Numbered from the stretch's first letter, positions 36,601 through 49,084 are shown. The stretch is DNA of 64,000 bases from Aquilaria yunnanensis (GCA_039654915.1 CM077596.1:69069751-69133750), one strand, 5' to 3'. Notes: generated by a model not told the origin, from the letters alone. A program made the numbers and translations.

Positions 36601-39600
36601 CATTTCCCTACTTGGCTGGGGCTAAGGGTTCATTAGCAATCATGAAATGAAAAAGATATATATATAAAAACATACATATGCATACATAAATGTGTGTGTA
36701 CTCATGCGTAAGCAAAGAAAAGAAATAATTACAATGCACCTCTAATTTTATATTTAGAAATCAAGTATGTCAATCAACTTAAAACACTTTCTGATAAGAA
36801 AAATAATTAGGATCATGCAGCGGAGTGGTCAAACCTTTACCTGGCTGCAGCTATACAAAGAACTTCCCGTAAAGGCCCAAGCCAGACCTGTAACCTAGTG
36901 GAACTTTGAGTCTTCAACATTTTAATAAAATTGGATACACATTATTAACTGATAAGCAACAAGAAACTTACAACTTGGTCATGGGCATCATATGATCCAA
37001 TTTTGTCAAATTTTTTTCTAGATATGTCACCCATCCATACTTCAATGGCTCCTGATCCTCTTCCAACTGCCAAGGCCAATTTGTGAAGCGAAGGAGCAAG
37101 TGTAATAAGTGAAAGTACTGAGACTGGCACAGCATTAAGATTTTCAATCTGGTTCAGAATTGGAAGACAACATAAATATGAAGGCCACCAGAACAAAGTA
37201 ACTAGGAAAAAGTAACTACAAGAATAAGAGCTACCTCCTTCAGAAGGAAAAATGGAGTGCCACTAGCTTCTGATGATTTCAACAGCTTCTCACTGTTCTC
37301 CATCCAGATTTTCACACTGTATAGGAACAGGAAAGACAGAGCTAGAATATTTTGATCATTTCATTCTTCAACCTCAGTATAATATTAACAGTAAGCCTAA
37401 CAAGTGTAAATCCATAACAATGGCCTGCAATATTTATAAACATGTCACGGTTAATTTATAGAGGAAGTCCATTAGATCATAAACACTATGGTTAATTTTC
37501 TCATCCATCATCAGTCTCCTAAATTTTCTATCTAGCACCTCTGAATCTTTGGATAATATAAGATCTTAAATTACAATACCTTGAAACATCAATTGTTTCA
37601 GTTTCTTTTTTTCTCTTTTGTTTTTGTTTTTGTTTTTTTTTTTGGTAGTACTAAAACCTACATCAATCTGCTAGGTCAATCCTCTAAGCATAAATAATCC
37701 AGGTCTGGACTGTGATATGTAGAAGGCATCAAAGGATATAAATGTCCAGACACAAGCATTTTGTTTATCGGCAAATATCACATGAGGAAACAGAAGGTTT
37801 TCCTGGAAGCAATATGAAATATTTGATTTCTCAGAAGGTGGAGGACTCCACTGACATACATAAAGAACTGAAATGTAAGAGTGATCTAGAAATTGGACAA
37901 GACGTACTTGTGACCTAACTCACCTCCCATCGGAACTTCCACTAGCTAATACAATATGAGGATTTAAAGAGTCAGAAAGCAAAGCAAAGCTCATTGTTGT
38001 GATCCATGAACTGTGTGCCTGAAGGACACCAGTGAACACTGCACTAGCAGGGACACCATTTGGCTCAAGGGAGTAACATACCGGTGCGTGAAATCTCCAC
38101 ACTGAAATTTTACCACATTTTGAGCCAACTGCTAGGAGCGAGAACACATTAGATGGACTACTTTCGAGGAGGGGGCATGATAATGATGATAATTTAATCA
38201 CTGGAGACCATGTAACAACAAGTGATGCCAGCATTGCACTGCAAGAAGCATACTGATCAGCAGTTATCAAAGGCAAACTACTATTTTCTGGCAACCTGTT
38301 GGCAGACTTTCCTCTGGCTTTCAATGAAGCTGACTTTGGTGGAACTTTCTCATTTGGCTTACTGGATCTGTTCTTGAGTTTCTGGCAATGAAGTAATGAC
38401 AATAGGTCATTATTTCTTACTGAAGCTCAAGCACAGGATACTCAGAACAGTGAAGAAGTAAAAGGTGATTGTGAAAAGAGGAGTGTAAACAAATTTCTCA
38501 GAAGTCAGACCTTCAGCAATCCTTCTTCCTCCACTTTAAGGGGAAGGATGGAGCTAGTATCAATCTCCTTACTTGTACTATGATCGTCTTGTATTTGCTC
38601 AAGCAAAGCATCTGATACTATGTTACACTTACTGCAGCACAGCAACGTCAGTTTTTTATCACCATACCGAACAATAAGAGCACATTTTTAATGTAAAAAA
38701 TTTGATATGCAAACATTTAAAGATCAGCTGTTTACACTAAACTGCATGTATCCACCCTTCTCCTTTTGTGCAACTCGTTGGACTGAGAATTCTCTACTGC
38801 AACATTATGATTGTGGTCCATTCCTGTCTCCTAATAAAAGTGACAACAGTTTTTCAAGAGCATATAAAGCCTGATTAGAACAACTATAACAAGAAGTCCC
38901 CATGGTAAGATAAAGTAGGTTGCACGGAGTTTTTGACAAATGTATTGTAATTTTTTTTTAATAAAAAATGTATTATAATTAGACAACCTAATTACCAAAA
39001 CATAGTAGATTTGAAATTATACGCTAATTAATTGTACTTTTTATTTTATGTAGCCATGTCACTATTTTCTGTTGCTGGCATGTAATATTTACCAAAAAAT
39101 GGTTATCTGATTAGTGATTATTTTCAGTCAAGGTACACTTCTTTGATTTAATAATTTGCACTTACATTGGAATCCTTTTTTCATGACATGTCAAATCAAA
39201 TGTTAATATTTAGGGTAAATTACAAAAGCCTCCCTGTGATTTGATTTAACTTACACTTTCCCCTCTATTTTAAAAAACATACACTTTACCCCTACTTCCT
39301 TTATAGTGTACGACAACAATTTCTAAAGCCCTAAATCAAACTATTTGATAACCATGTTCCAATAATTTCAATATTTTTATTATTTTTCATAGCTAACTGG
39401 CCATTAAAAAATACTAATATGCATTTACAGGAAGAAAAATGCATTTACGGAAAAAAAAATTGATAATTTAAAAATTCTATTAATTATAAAAAAATTATTG
39501 AAAAGACTGAAATTACTGGAAAATGACTATCGTATAGTTTAAATTACAGTTTCAGAAGTTGTTATCGGACAATATAAAAGAAGCAAGGGACAAAGTATAG

Positions 39601-42032
39601 GTTTTCAAAAATAAAGGGGGTGGACTATAGGCTCGGGTAAACCTCATGGGAATAATTGTAACTTTCCCTTATTTATAGAAAAAATGAATGAATGACATTG
39701 GTCATTTGATTGTTCTTAAAATATATATTTTTTAAAAAAATTTATATTTGGAAGCTATGATTAAGCAAAATTATTCTGCAGCCTTCTCCTAACTATATAT
39801 TTGTGCAATTCAAACATTTCAATTGGAGAACGGATTTTGTTTAGCATATATGAGAACTGAGTTTAGGGTGAAAATAATCATAGCTCACATTTTCTGGAGA
39901 TTGATTAATCTAAACAAAGCTTGATTTAATTAGTTACGACTTGTGATTCTTAGAAGGACTAAGATTTATTCCTCATTTCCATTTTGGCTTTTCTAATATG
40001 TTCAAAAAAATGAATTATTAATTTTTTTTTTTTTTTACATATTTTTCATTTGAATTTGAGCCAATGTTACTATTTATCTAGAGAATGGAACTCTCTTTTT
40101 TCAGTTTGATTTCAAAGGGCATTTTTGTTTGTCAATGTCAAAAAGGAATTTACCTAATTACTTTTCTATTAATTTTAGTTTGCAAAGTGAAGAACCTATA
40201 TGTGTCTCGAGTATTAAGTTTATGGAATGTGGACAAGAAAGAAAGGAAGCTAATTTCCAGCTTTACAAATCTTTATTGTTGCTACAACATGTCTACTAGA
40301 TTAAATTTATAATTTATATGTTTTCATTTAAAGAATATGGAGACGCAAGCTCCAATATATTGTTTTGCCAATTTTTTGCTACAAAATGAAGCCTGCAATT
40401 TTGATCTATGAACAAGTATAAGGTAAAAAGAGGAATTCTAAGTCAATGAATTTAAAATAAATGGGAATGAAAAATTCTTGATCTGTAGCATGATGTTGTA
40501 AAGCTATTTTTATTGTTGGTAGATAGTGAAACAACTTTGTTTATTTTTTTTATTTTTGGAAATAAATAAATATGACATGGAAGCCAATCGAGAAAAGAAC
40601 AATGAGGTGGCAATGTAGGACAAAAACTGCAAGCAATTTGCATAAAAGTTAGAAAGTACTAAGTTTTGGCAATTAAGTTTTGTAATTCCAATATTTTGGT
40701 AAAAAACTCTTGATTTTGAAGTAACAGAATCCTTCATCCATCCATGCGAGATAACTCACCTTAAGAAATTCAGAGGAAGGGAATTCAAGCTTTCCAGGGT
40801 TATAACTTGAAAGATAATTATAAAGGCTGTCAGTTATGTCCAAAATCTGCAAAAGATGGCAACAGTGGCTGCAACAGTAAATTTGTATGAATACTAAGAG
40901 AATACTTGCCAATTCTTTAGCATTCTTTGGTATAGAAGTGAATTTGCATGAAAATTATAGATGCTATTGAGATGAAATGAAAATACCAGATTTTATAGAT
41001 TCTTGATTATGCCTAAAGTTCATGGCCTTACTTTCTGAGTGCTAATGCAGTGCATGATTATGTTTGTTCCCATGTCTCATTACTTAAATAGACAGATATG
41101 AGAGAGGGGAGACAGATCTGCATTTTTCAAATAAGAGGTGGAGATTTACTGAGCCAAAATCTAGACCATTAATATTTCATTTTTTCACATAGCAATGCAG
41201 CAGTTGAAACAAAGTACATGAGAAATCATCCTAATGGCTCACTTGATTTCAACCAAAATGTTCATCCGAGTCCTTACCTCTATCCACTCAGAACAGAAAC
41301 TATAAAAAGGGGCGTGATAAAGCTTAACATGCCCATCAGTACCACATACAGCCAGTAAGCACCTGCATAGGAACATATAATTAAATTCAAGATGTAGTTG
41401 GTCGCATTAATGGGAAAGAGAACAAGGTAACAACAATGTATTCATATTTAACAGCAAGAAACCTTCATACCCTGAGTTGGGTGCCATTCCAATAGGAGAC
41501 CATGAAATAGATCTAACGCAAGGCTGACAATCCCGGCTTAAAGAGATGGGCAGCAGAAAGTCGGAGAGTAGTTCTGCAGACATTACGGATCAAAAAGAGC
41601 AATGAGCAACTCCTTTCTTCCAAAACTTTTGGGAAGAAAAATTAATACGTCTATTATGCACGAAAGCACCTTCTCTTTTTACCACTGCAATTTGATACGG
41701 CTCGCTTTTGGGAAGAGTGATGAGGCCGCGAGGACCAGTGAGCAACGCAGGATTCTGAATAAATCAAAGACAATGACGATTTCTGCAATTTGTTTCTTCT
41801 CGATTTCAATGCAAATAACAAGCTTAAAACGCTCGGCTCGACGTGCAAAACCACGAAACTGACAGTAGTAAGCGAATCAGTACATAGAAGCAAAGAAGTG
41901 GCGGAAATTACTAACCAGAATGGTGACGAGGTGGCCGGAAGCAATGGCGATGAGGTTTTCCTCGGACCAGGCTATGGAATTTGGGAACGACGGCGCAGCC
42001 ACGAGCGGCGCCGCTGGGAAAGCGTAGGCCAT
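33646..42032 (-). CDS. WD40-repeat protein with TFIIIC-90 (delta) zinc-binding C-terminus
   Basis: Sixteen exons on the minus strand: 42032-41916, 41754-41670, 41573-41471, 41362-41278, 40846-40760, 38830-38756, 38627-38511, 38381-37924, 37316-37235, 37148-36972, 36894-36841, 36050-35958, 35880-35815, 35552-35506, 34980-34273, 34030-33646. The total is 2739 bases, 912 residues, with all phases consistent. The N-terminal 1-530 reads as WD40 blades (SFPNSIAWSEENLIAIASGH; GSVKIWMEN; LALAVGRGSGAIEVW; VTGLAWAFTG; NFVRSWNLHET). Residues 785-912 carry paired Cys motifs (CSYC, CKCC, CLFCG) like the TFIIIC zinc-binding domain, including WFCKCCHRWTS. It fits plant At3g49400-type proteins related to the 90-kDa TFIIIC subunit, recruiting RNA polymerase III. 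Intron 5 (38831-40759) hosts a TIR element. The family is sure; the exact function is inferred. Confidence 0.9.
39213..39668. mobile_element. MITE inside intron 5 of the TFIIIC-like gene
   Basis: The ends GGGTAAATTACAAAAGCCTC and the complement of GAATAATTGTAACTTTCCC form an imperfect TIR extended by 'aggggtaaagtgtatgtttt/gtataggttttcaaaaataaaggg'-type modules. The flanks (TAATATTTA and TTATTTATA) match only partly, so the duplication is uncertain. At 456 bp it sits in the longest intron of the host gene, away from splice sites. Confidence 0.6.
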
Positions 42033-42435
42033 CAATTTGGTTGCTTCCGAAGGTTGAAGAAGACAGATGGGAATATTTTGGAGGGAAAAATTTCAAAGCT
42101 GTGAGAACGTTGAGATCGCGGGATCAAGTCCCGGAACACGATTATTTTTCAAATTTGGGTATTTTCCAGAATCGCCAAACTAGACGGCCAAAGCCCTAGT
42201 TCGAGTCACCTCCGCGTCGGGAAGTTGGTTCTACAAGACTACAACAAGTCCGAGGAAATAATCAAATAAATACGAACAATATGGTATGGCAGCGCAAGTG
42301 CCTTTTTAGACGACGTCGTTTCATGGGCCGCAGCTAATTGGGCTGGGCTGTGTGACTCTTTTGTAACCGAGTGGGTTAAAACTTAATTCAATCCAGAAAA
42401 GTGCTACACGCTCGGATTCAGATCGGAGAGAAAGC
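42033..42435. promoter_or_regulatory. Shared divergent promoter of TFIIIC-like and SR34A-like genes
   Basis: The minus-strand gene starts translation at 42032. The plus-strand SR gene probably begins transcription near 42410, leaving about 400 bases between them. The interval holds three site II-type TGGGCC/TGGGCT motifs (42324-42329, 42339-42344, 42344-42349), and a palindromic ACGACGTCGT at 42310-42319. Such motifs are typical of bidirectional promoters of plant growth and RNA-processing genes. No TATA box is obvious. Confidence 0.6.
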
Positions 42436-42443
42436 AAACCCTA
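42436..42443 (+). promoter_or_regulatory. Telo-box AAACCCTA
   Basis: AAACCCTA near the inferred 5' end of the SR transcript, downstream of the site II cluster. This pairing is common in genes for translation and RNA metabolism. Confidence 0.5.
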
Positions 42444-43597
42444 GGACTCCTCTTGTCCCTCCGGCGCCAGCCTCAGCTCCATCAAAGCTAAGGCTTGATC
42501 GGTGTTACGAATTCCGGTTAGGTTCGTTAAATTTATCCGTGGTTCAATTCTTTGGTATGCTTTCAGTGTCTTCGACTTCGATTATGCATTTTCGTGTTAT
42601 AAAATCCTGATGATTTTAAATTCCGATTGACTTTTCCGGAATAAAGCAAATATATTGAATTAGCTACGAACACTTAAACGATATTATTGAAATCATGGAA
42701 TTAGACGGCGTTAAGGGATCTATATTTCTGTTTTCCCTTTCTCTCTTCAGCCCTCGAGAAACTAAGGAAGTGGATTTTAATATTATTTTTGGTTACCTTG
42801 GTGAATTTTCTCCGGACTATTTGCCCATTTTGGAGCAGGTTTTTAACCAAGAATAAGAAAGAAAGATATTTTTGCTTTCTGTTATTTTGTCCAATGTAGA
42901 TTGTGTATACCCTACAAGTACTCAACTAACATCCTCTATAGATATCTGCCTATTCTTCCTCCCAGTGGACCACTTTGATTTCTTGTTTAAAAAGTTGTAA
43001 AATCTAAATGGGTTGAGAATTATATTTTATACCCCTGTTGTTTTCCTCTAGTATGTTATTAACAGGGTTGGGTGAGGTAAATGCAATAAATGTGTCAATC
43101 TTAACTGATCTGATGATACAGATGCTTTTCTATGATAGATGACGAGCGCTTGGACAAATATGAGCTTTGCAATCATACATAGGGATATATAGAGGGAGTG
43201 GGAGAATCAGGGTGGAGTTTTGGGTATTATTTTTTATAATGGGAGGTACATGCTCACTGTCTGAAGATCTTTACATCTGCCAAAATTCATGGGAGGATGA
43301 GGAGACAAAATTGTATTTCAAAAATATTATAGCTTTGGAGCATCTTGGAGCAAATGAGCAATGGAGCTTTTGGAGCACCGCTCACACAGAGGATTGCTCA
43401 CTTGGTTTGCTTCATAGTTTTTTGGCTTTGAATATCTTCTGTTTTAAATAGACTATATGGTGTTGCTGTTAGGTCATTTTAATAGGCAAAATCACCTACG
43501 TTTGTATGGGCGATTGTTTTAATTATTTATATATCTTACTTTGTTCTTTTATTTCATACAGAAAATTCTCTGGCCAGTTGTGTTTTGGAGTTGAAAA

Positions 43598-46244
43598 ATG
43601 AGTGGCCGCTTTTCCCGCACAATCTATGTTGGCAACTTGCCTGCTGATATAAGAGAAATTGAAGTTGAGGATCTGTTTTATAAGGTATGGGTTAACCTTT
43701 AAATTGCGCTATTGCCTTTTTGCTGAAGGAATTTGGCTTTGGATTTTTTTTTTATATACCAAACAAGTGTAGTGCTTTTTATTTAATTGTATCTCCTTAA
43801 ATTCTTTTAAAGCATGCGAAGCCACTGAAATTTTAAAATTTGAATGTCAGTCTTTGTGGGCATTGTTGTGCCATCTTTCAACTATTTTATATTGTGCTCA
43901 TATTTGTTTTCTCATTGTCTCCTGCAGTATGGTCGCATAATTGACATTGAATTGAAGATTCCACCACGTCCTCCATGCTATTGTTTTGTAGAGGTAATAT
44001 TCCTGTTCTCTCTTTTTTTTTTTCTTTCACTTATCTATTTAATCTTTTCTTGTCCAACTAATGTTGTTTTTTTTGTATAGTTTGAGAGTTCAAGGGATGC
44101 CGAAGATGCAATTAGGGGCCGTGATGGTTATGACTTTGATGGTTCTCGTCTTAGAGTAAGAGACTTCTCTTATTGATTGCATATGTATTTTATGTCTTTA
44201 TATGTTTGATTCCTTATGATCCTTCAATGTAGGTTGAGCTTGCACATGGTGGCAGAGGCCCATCTTCAAGTGACCGCCGTGGTGGCTACGGTGGGGGAGC
44301 TGCTCGCTATGGCGTTTCACACCACTCTGAGTATCGAGGTCTGTCTAGTATTTGAAGCTTGGGTCATGCATTAGGGTAAACAATATCTTTTGTTCTTTAT
44401 GCTTCAGCAAGTGGTTAAAATTTGTTTTGTTGCTGTTGCTGTTGCAGTAATCGTTCGTGGGCTTCCTTCTTCTGCTTCCTGGCAAGATCTGAAGGTTTCT
44501 AGCTCTTCAAATTAGTTCTGTTACATATATCATTTACTTACAGATTTAGTTTTCCTATACATCTTATGTGGCTTCAATATACTTTCAGGATCATATGCGG
44601 AAAGCAGGCGATGTGTGTTTTGCTGAAATAGCTCGTGATAAGAATGGTATGAATTCAGAGATATGACATCATCTTTTTAAGTTTTATGGAAAGCCAAACA
44701 AGTTCTGTTTTTCATCTCACACATATGCATTATTGAATCAGAATCCAGATAGTTTACACCTCAAAAACCTTTTTTTGTGTGTGCCAAGCATGCGTCTAAA
44801 CTGAGCATTTCATCCTAACTTATTATGGATCCTGCTCTGCCTTCTATTCAACATTTTTGGGATTTGTTGCTTTTCTGGAATCCGTTGAGATAATACAATA
44901 TTTTGTTGTAATTTGTTTCTATTTTTAATACTTGAAAGGGTGCTTTCAATTTGTGCATGTTTGTTGAATCTAATTTTTCCTATACCTGTCTAAATTTCAT
45001 CTGTTATTGAGGCCTTTTGTGTAGTCGTATATCATTTTACTTGTTTATTTGATTTACTCATTATTGCGTGATCCATTGCTGTATTTTTTAATTCAGGTAC
45101 TTATGGTATTGTTGATTATACTAATTCTGAAGACATGAAATATGCCGTAAGTAATTGACTGAAGCATTTTTTATACCTCTCGACCCTTATTATCTCTGAT
45201 TGGTTTTTTCATTTTTGGCTATTTACATATGCTGATGATTCAGATCAGGAAGCTTGATGACACCGAGTTTAGAAATCCGTGGGCAAGAGCTTTTATTCGG
45301 GTAAAGTTTCAAATATGTTACTTTTGCTGGTAGCTGTGGCATTAGTGAGCAGTTGTGCAAAACAGTTCTCCTCTTCACAAGACAATGGTTTACTAGTTTT
45401 TTTTTTTTATATGTAAAAGCTTGGTAAGAGTTGCTGCTTTTGCGATGGAGGAGTAGGACCTATTTCATACTGCTCAAAGAAATATTCCTTTATCAGAATC
45501 AGAAATTTTTTTTCTTTCATTCGGACAGGTGAGAAGATATGAGAGCAGCCCATCTAAGAGTCGGAGTCGAAGCCGCAGCAGGAGTAGAAGTGTGAGGAGG
45601 GACAGGAGGTATGGATTTTGCTCCATGATTTTGGTCTTCACGGTGCAATAAGATAAAAGTGTTTTTATTTTTTTTTTGCACAATTATTGATCGCTCTCAT
45701 CTGAAGCATTCTTCACCTAATCCTAATCCTATGACAGTAGAACACCAGAAAGATCAGCCTCCCGATCTCCTGCTAAATCTAGATCTCCATCTCCTGTGAA
45801 ACCGTCCAGGTAAGTTTGGTGTAAGATACTGTTAGGTGCTTGTTACTTGTCCATTTAGTATGTCCTTGAAATCGTTGATGTTGTTATTGTAGAGAGAGGG
45901 AGAGGTCGAGGTCAAGGTCAAGGTCAAGATCAGGTTCTCCATCCAAGGTACGTTTAAATTTAAGGTCTGTCCAGGTTAATATGCAAATTTTGGGAATATA
46001 TGCACATTAAATTGTTCAAGATTTCCAACCAAAGCACTCCAAATCATAGGAATGACCATTTGGGGGATAATTTGTTGCCTGGAGAAAAAGATATGGGGTT
46101 TTGCCTGTCACATTTGTGCTTTTAATGTTTGTGGATATTGAATGTGGATATGAATGACCATCTGTGGTTCCATGTTGTGAAACGTTTTTTGCTTCCTTAT
46201 GATGTCTTCTGATCTTCTTGCAGGCTCGATCTAGCAGTGCCTGA
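43598..46244 (+). CDS. SR34A: SF2/ASF-type serine/arginine-rich splicing factor (SR34A-like)
   Basis: Twelve coding exons: 43598-43684, 43928-43993, 44081-44155, 44233-44338, 44448-44494, 44589-44646, 45097-45146, 45244-45300, 45529-45608, 45738-45809, 45893-45947, 46224-46244. They give 257 residues. RRM1 starts at residue 7 ([15 protein letters not shown]1-like CYCFVEF). A Gly-rich linker (about 95-103) follows. The second, pseudo-RRM has the invariant SWQDLKD (122-128), the hallmark of the SF2/ASF subfamily. The RS domain runs from about 188 to the end ([22 protein letters not shown]) and is the phosphorylated splicing-activation region. The protein acts in nuclear speckles in splice-site choice. 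A 5' UTR intron probably lies between about 42550 and 43560. SR34A is chosen over SR30/SR34 for gene order and the short RS tail. Intron 6 (450 bases) is the longest coding-region intron, and SR genes are often self-regulated by alternative splicing. Confidence 0.93.
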
Positions 46245-47119
46245 GCCTCTTTAAGTGCATCGAGATTAGTACATTTTAGTGTGGACACTTAATACTGCAT
46301 TGGCTGAGAAGTTGGGTATCATTAGCAATCGAATTTGTGGACGCTGCGTGATGTAGAAAGACTAAATATGCCATTGTTTGTTTGGTTTTGTAAGCTAGAA
46401 TTGAGATTGAATTTTGTTCTATGAATTCTACGACAATGATTTATGATCTTCCTACTGAAGAACTTGCGTTCCCCGTTTTCAGTCAATCTGGTGGCATTTG
46501 GTACCTCTGCATTTGGTTGATCTTTAAAATCAAGTCTTGTTGATTGGTATTATTTGTCTTACCAATCGAGCTCCGGTCCATCCCTGCCTCTCGAAAGGGC
46601 GTGAATGTTAATGGTTCTATTTGTATATGGCTTGGTTATGTTAGGAGCAATCTACAAATTACAAGTTTATGTAGGGTTGCTTCAAATATATGGGATAGAG
46701 TTCCAGTCTCCAACAAAATTTTGTTGGCAGTAATTACAGGGGAGTGTCATTTTTTGTCTATAACTCCACCTTTTTATTTTTTAGAACTTTTCATTTTTCT
46801 ATATTAAGTTTTAAATTTTGCAACTGCATAAACAGTCGATGATAAGAAATTTTACCTGAAAGTGTTTAAATTTTGTAAACGTGTAAACAGTTAGTTTTAA
46901 AACTGCCTACTTAAGAAAAAAAATAAAGAGTAAAAATTTAAATTACAATTTATATTGTTTGGTAACAATTCTTCAATAAATTTAAACTGCTGAATTATTT
47001 TTTCATAGTTAATAGATAATTATCAATTTTTTTTTATCTCTAAATTATATCCATGTTTAATAAGAGCACAAATTGTTAATAATCTAACAAAATTTTAGAA
47101 TTGGTTTAGGAAAGTTAAA
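46245..47119. other. 3' UTR of the SR gene and intergenic DNA
   Basis: The 3' UTR probably ends near 46400-46550. The rest is AT-rich with no gene seen. Confidence 0.45.
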
Positions 47120-48061
47120 AATTTTAAAGGCCAAAATGCGTGGTTGGTCCTCCAACTTGGTAAACTCGCACGAGTTAGTCCTTTATCTTCAACTCAGTGC
47201 GAGTTAGTCCCCTAACTTTGAAAAAGTTAGCAAGTTAGTCCAAAATGGATTGTAGGCTAAAAAATGTTAAATTTTTGCTGATGTGGCAAGGGCATCTCCG
47301 TTTTCCTTTCCTGCCTCCACCGACATCACCGTCTCTCTTCTCCTCTGTCGAATCGGACGTCCGACGAATCCTATTTGCCTCATCGCCTCTGTCAAATCTA
47401 GCTCCTTCGTCGAATTAGACCTCCGTCGAACCCAATTCCCCTCCTCGCCTCCATGACATCCGACTCCTCTGTCTAATCTAATTCGTCTTCTCGCCTCCAT
47501 GAAATCTGATTGAGGCAATGAAATCTGATTCGCCTCCTCGCCTCCATCAAATTTGATTCCTCCATCGAATCCAATTCGCCTCCTTGCCTCCATATAGAAT
47601 TCGATTCACTCCACACCTTCATCGAGTCCAACTCCACCGTCGAATCGCCCTGCTTGGAAATTCGCCACTTCTCACCCCTTGCTGATTCACCGCCACCCTC
47701 ATACGTCCTCGCGTGCTGTAATCCTATCTCACCTCTCCTCCTCGCCGCCGCTTGCTGCTTGCACTGCAATCCCGTCTCACCCTCACCGATTTGCCGCCAC
47801 TCGCTACTCGCCACTCGCCAAATCCGAAAATAATCAATTCTACAAAACTAGGAATTTTGATAACCCCCCACACGGCGTTACCTCACATGGACGCTTTCCA
47901 TCTCACCTAGGACTAACTCGCTTAATTTAGCAAAGTTGAGGGACCAAAATGTTTAATCTGCTAAGTTAGAGGACTAACTCATATTGAGTTAAAGATAAAA
48001 GACTAACTCGTGTGAGTTTGCCAAGTTGGAGGACTAACCACGCATTTTGGCCAATTTTAAA
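47120..48061. mobile_element. Non-autonomous MULE, family B copy 2, 9-bp TSD
   Basis: The element is 47129-48052 (924 bp), flanked by perfect AATTTTAAA (47120-47128 and 48053-48061). The TIRs are near perfect at the tips (GGCCAAAATGCGTGGTTGGT against its complement ACTAACCACGCATTTTGGCC) and continue with 'gagttagtcctttatcttcaactcag' modules. It is the same family as 7027-8102. The core (47300-47660) is an irregular tandem repeat around 'aattcgcctcctcgcctccatcaaatttgattcctcc', which explains the repetitive Arg/Gly/Glu open frame on the minus strand. No transposase. Confidence 0.9.
47340..47660. repeat. Degenerate minisatellite inside the MULE
   Basis: Units of about 30-45 bases with the shared words 'tcgcctcc', 'tccgtcgaatc' and 'gaaatctgattc' recur at least six times with substitutions and indels. 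It lies wholly inside the TIR element. Confidence 0.6.
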
Positions 48062-48542
48062 AGTAACATCCTAAGTTTGAAGAAAATAGCATCGGTAGAA
48101 GCAGGGACACTGAATTCTTTTTTCCACTGTTCGCCTCACTCATGGGGATAAAAAGTTGAGTGAAAATCTAAATAGAAATCTCTCATTCATTCGGATGTAA
48201 TGCGTGATTGGTCAAGGACACAAAAGGATTCGCAAATATGCAGAAAAAAATTGGTGGACATAAAATTATAAAATTCAATATAAATTGCCTCAACATAAAT
48301 TGAATAAAAAAATAAGGCAGTATAAAAATTTTCGCATTTTATCGGTAACCGAGATATTTCGTGAACCCATAAAATTTACCCCATTTTCAAGGCGTTTAGG
48401 TTTAGCTTAGCCCAAGTAGTGATTTCATTTCATAGTTAAAAACGTTTTCTCTTAATTGGTAAAAGGGTAGAATATTTGGGAAGTGTGGGCCCGGTAACAG
48501 ATCCAAAACAAAACGGGGTGAAAACCAGAGTCGTGATCGTAA
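48062..48542. other. Intergenic; upstream of the P-protein remnant
   Basis: AT-rich with no ORF. There is no sign of the missing 5' half of the ribosomal P-protein gene. Confidence 0.4.
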
Positions 48543-49084
48543 TCAGTCATCTCTCCATCTCCAGCCCCTGCTGCGGAGGAGAAAAAGGTGCGACACCCAA
48601 TCTGTAGTTTGAATTGCCACTGGTCGTAGATTTGATTGTTGCAGCTCTATATTTGAAATAATCGTGTTGTTTGTACGAATAATGTTTTCACTAGTCTTGA
48701 CCCTTGACTTTTTAATCCGAATTGAAAGGGCACATGAGCATGAAGTATGATGTATTTGCACCATGATCATGAGTCAGCAACCCTTCTAAAATCCATCTGA
48801 GTCGCCTTTGTTTGGTGAACAAACGATTAAGGATTGATATATGAAACCCATAGAAGTTGCTTTGTGTTCCCCTCTATCCTCCGTCTCGCGGTGACATATG
48901 TTTTGGAACACGAAAAGTTCTCTGATGTTCTATTCGTGACTGGCTAACGAATTTGTTCTGTCCTCTTTTATTCGTGACTACTAGGTGCTAACCCTTTCTT
49001 CTTTTTCTCGGCGCTTTTATTTCTCAGGAAGAAGAGAAGGAAGAGAGTGACAACGAGATGGTGGGCGGCTTGTTCGATGATTAG
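48543..49084 (+). pseudogene. 3' remnant of an acidic ribosomal P-protein gene (P1/P2/P3)
   Basis: Two exon pieces remain: 48543-48587 (…SPAPAAEEKK) and 49028-49084 (EEEKEESDNEMVGGLFDD, then stop). The pieces are separated by a GT-AG intron of 440 bases in phase 0. The Ala/Pro hinge, acidic Glu/Lys stretch and terminal GLFD are the universal C-terminus of stalk P-proteins, which recruit elongation factors to the ribosome. A stop codon sits immediately upstream (48540-48542). No ATG or helical dimerisation domain is present, so the gene body is missing. The usual DM/DLGFGLFD ending is altered here to EMVGGLFDD. Most likely this is a truncated duplicate, not a working gene. Confidence 0.7.

Noticed and set aside
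46016..46288. Minus-strand frame over the last SR34A-like intron and exon
   Set aside because: It is a shadow across the real plus-strand splice acceptor and terminal exon.
47267..47814. Minus-strand Arg/Gly/Glu-repeat frames
   Set aside because: They are produced by the tandem repeat within the MULE and have no conserved protein behind them.
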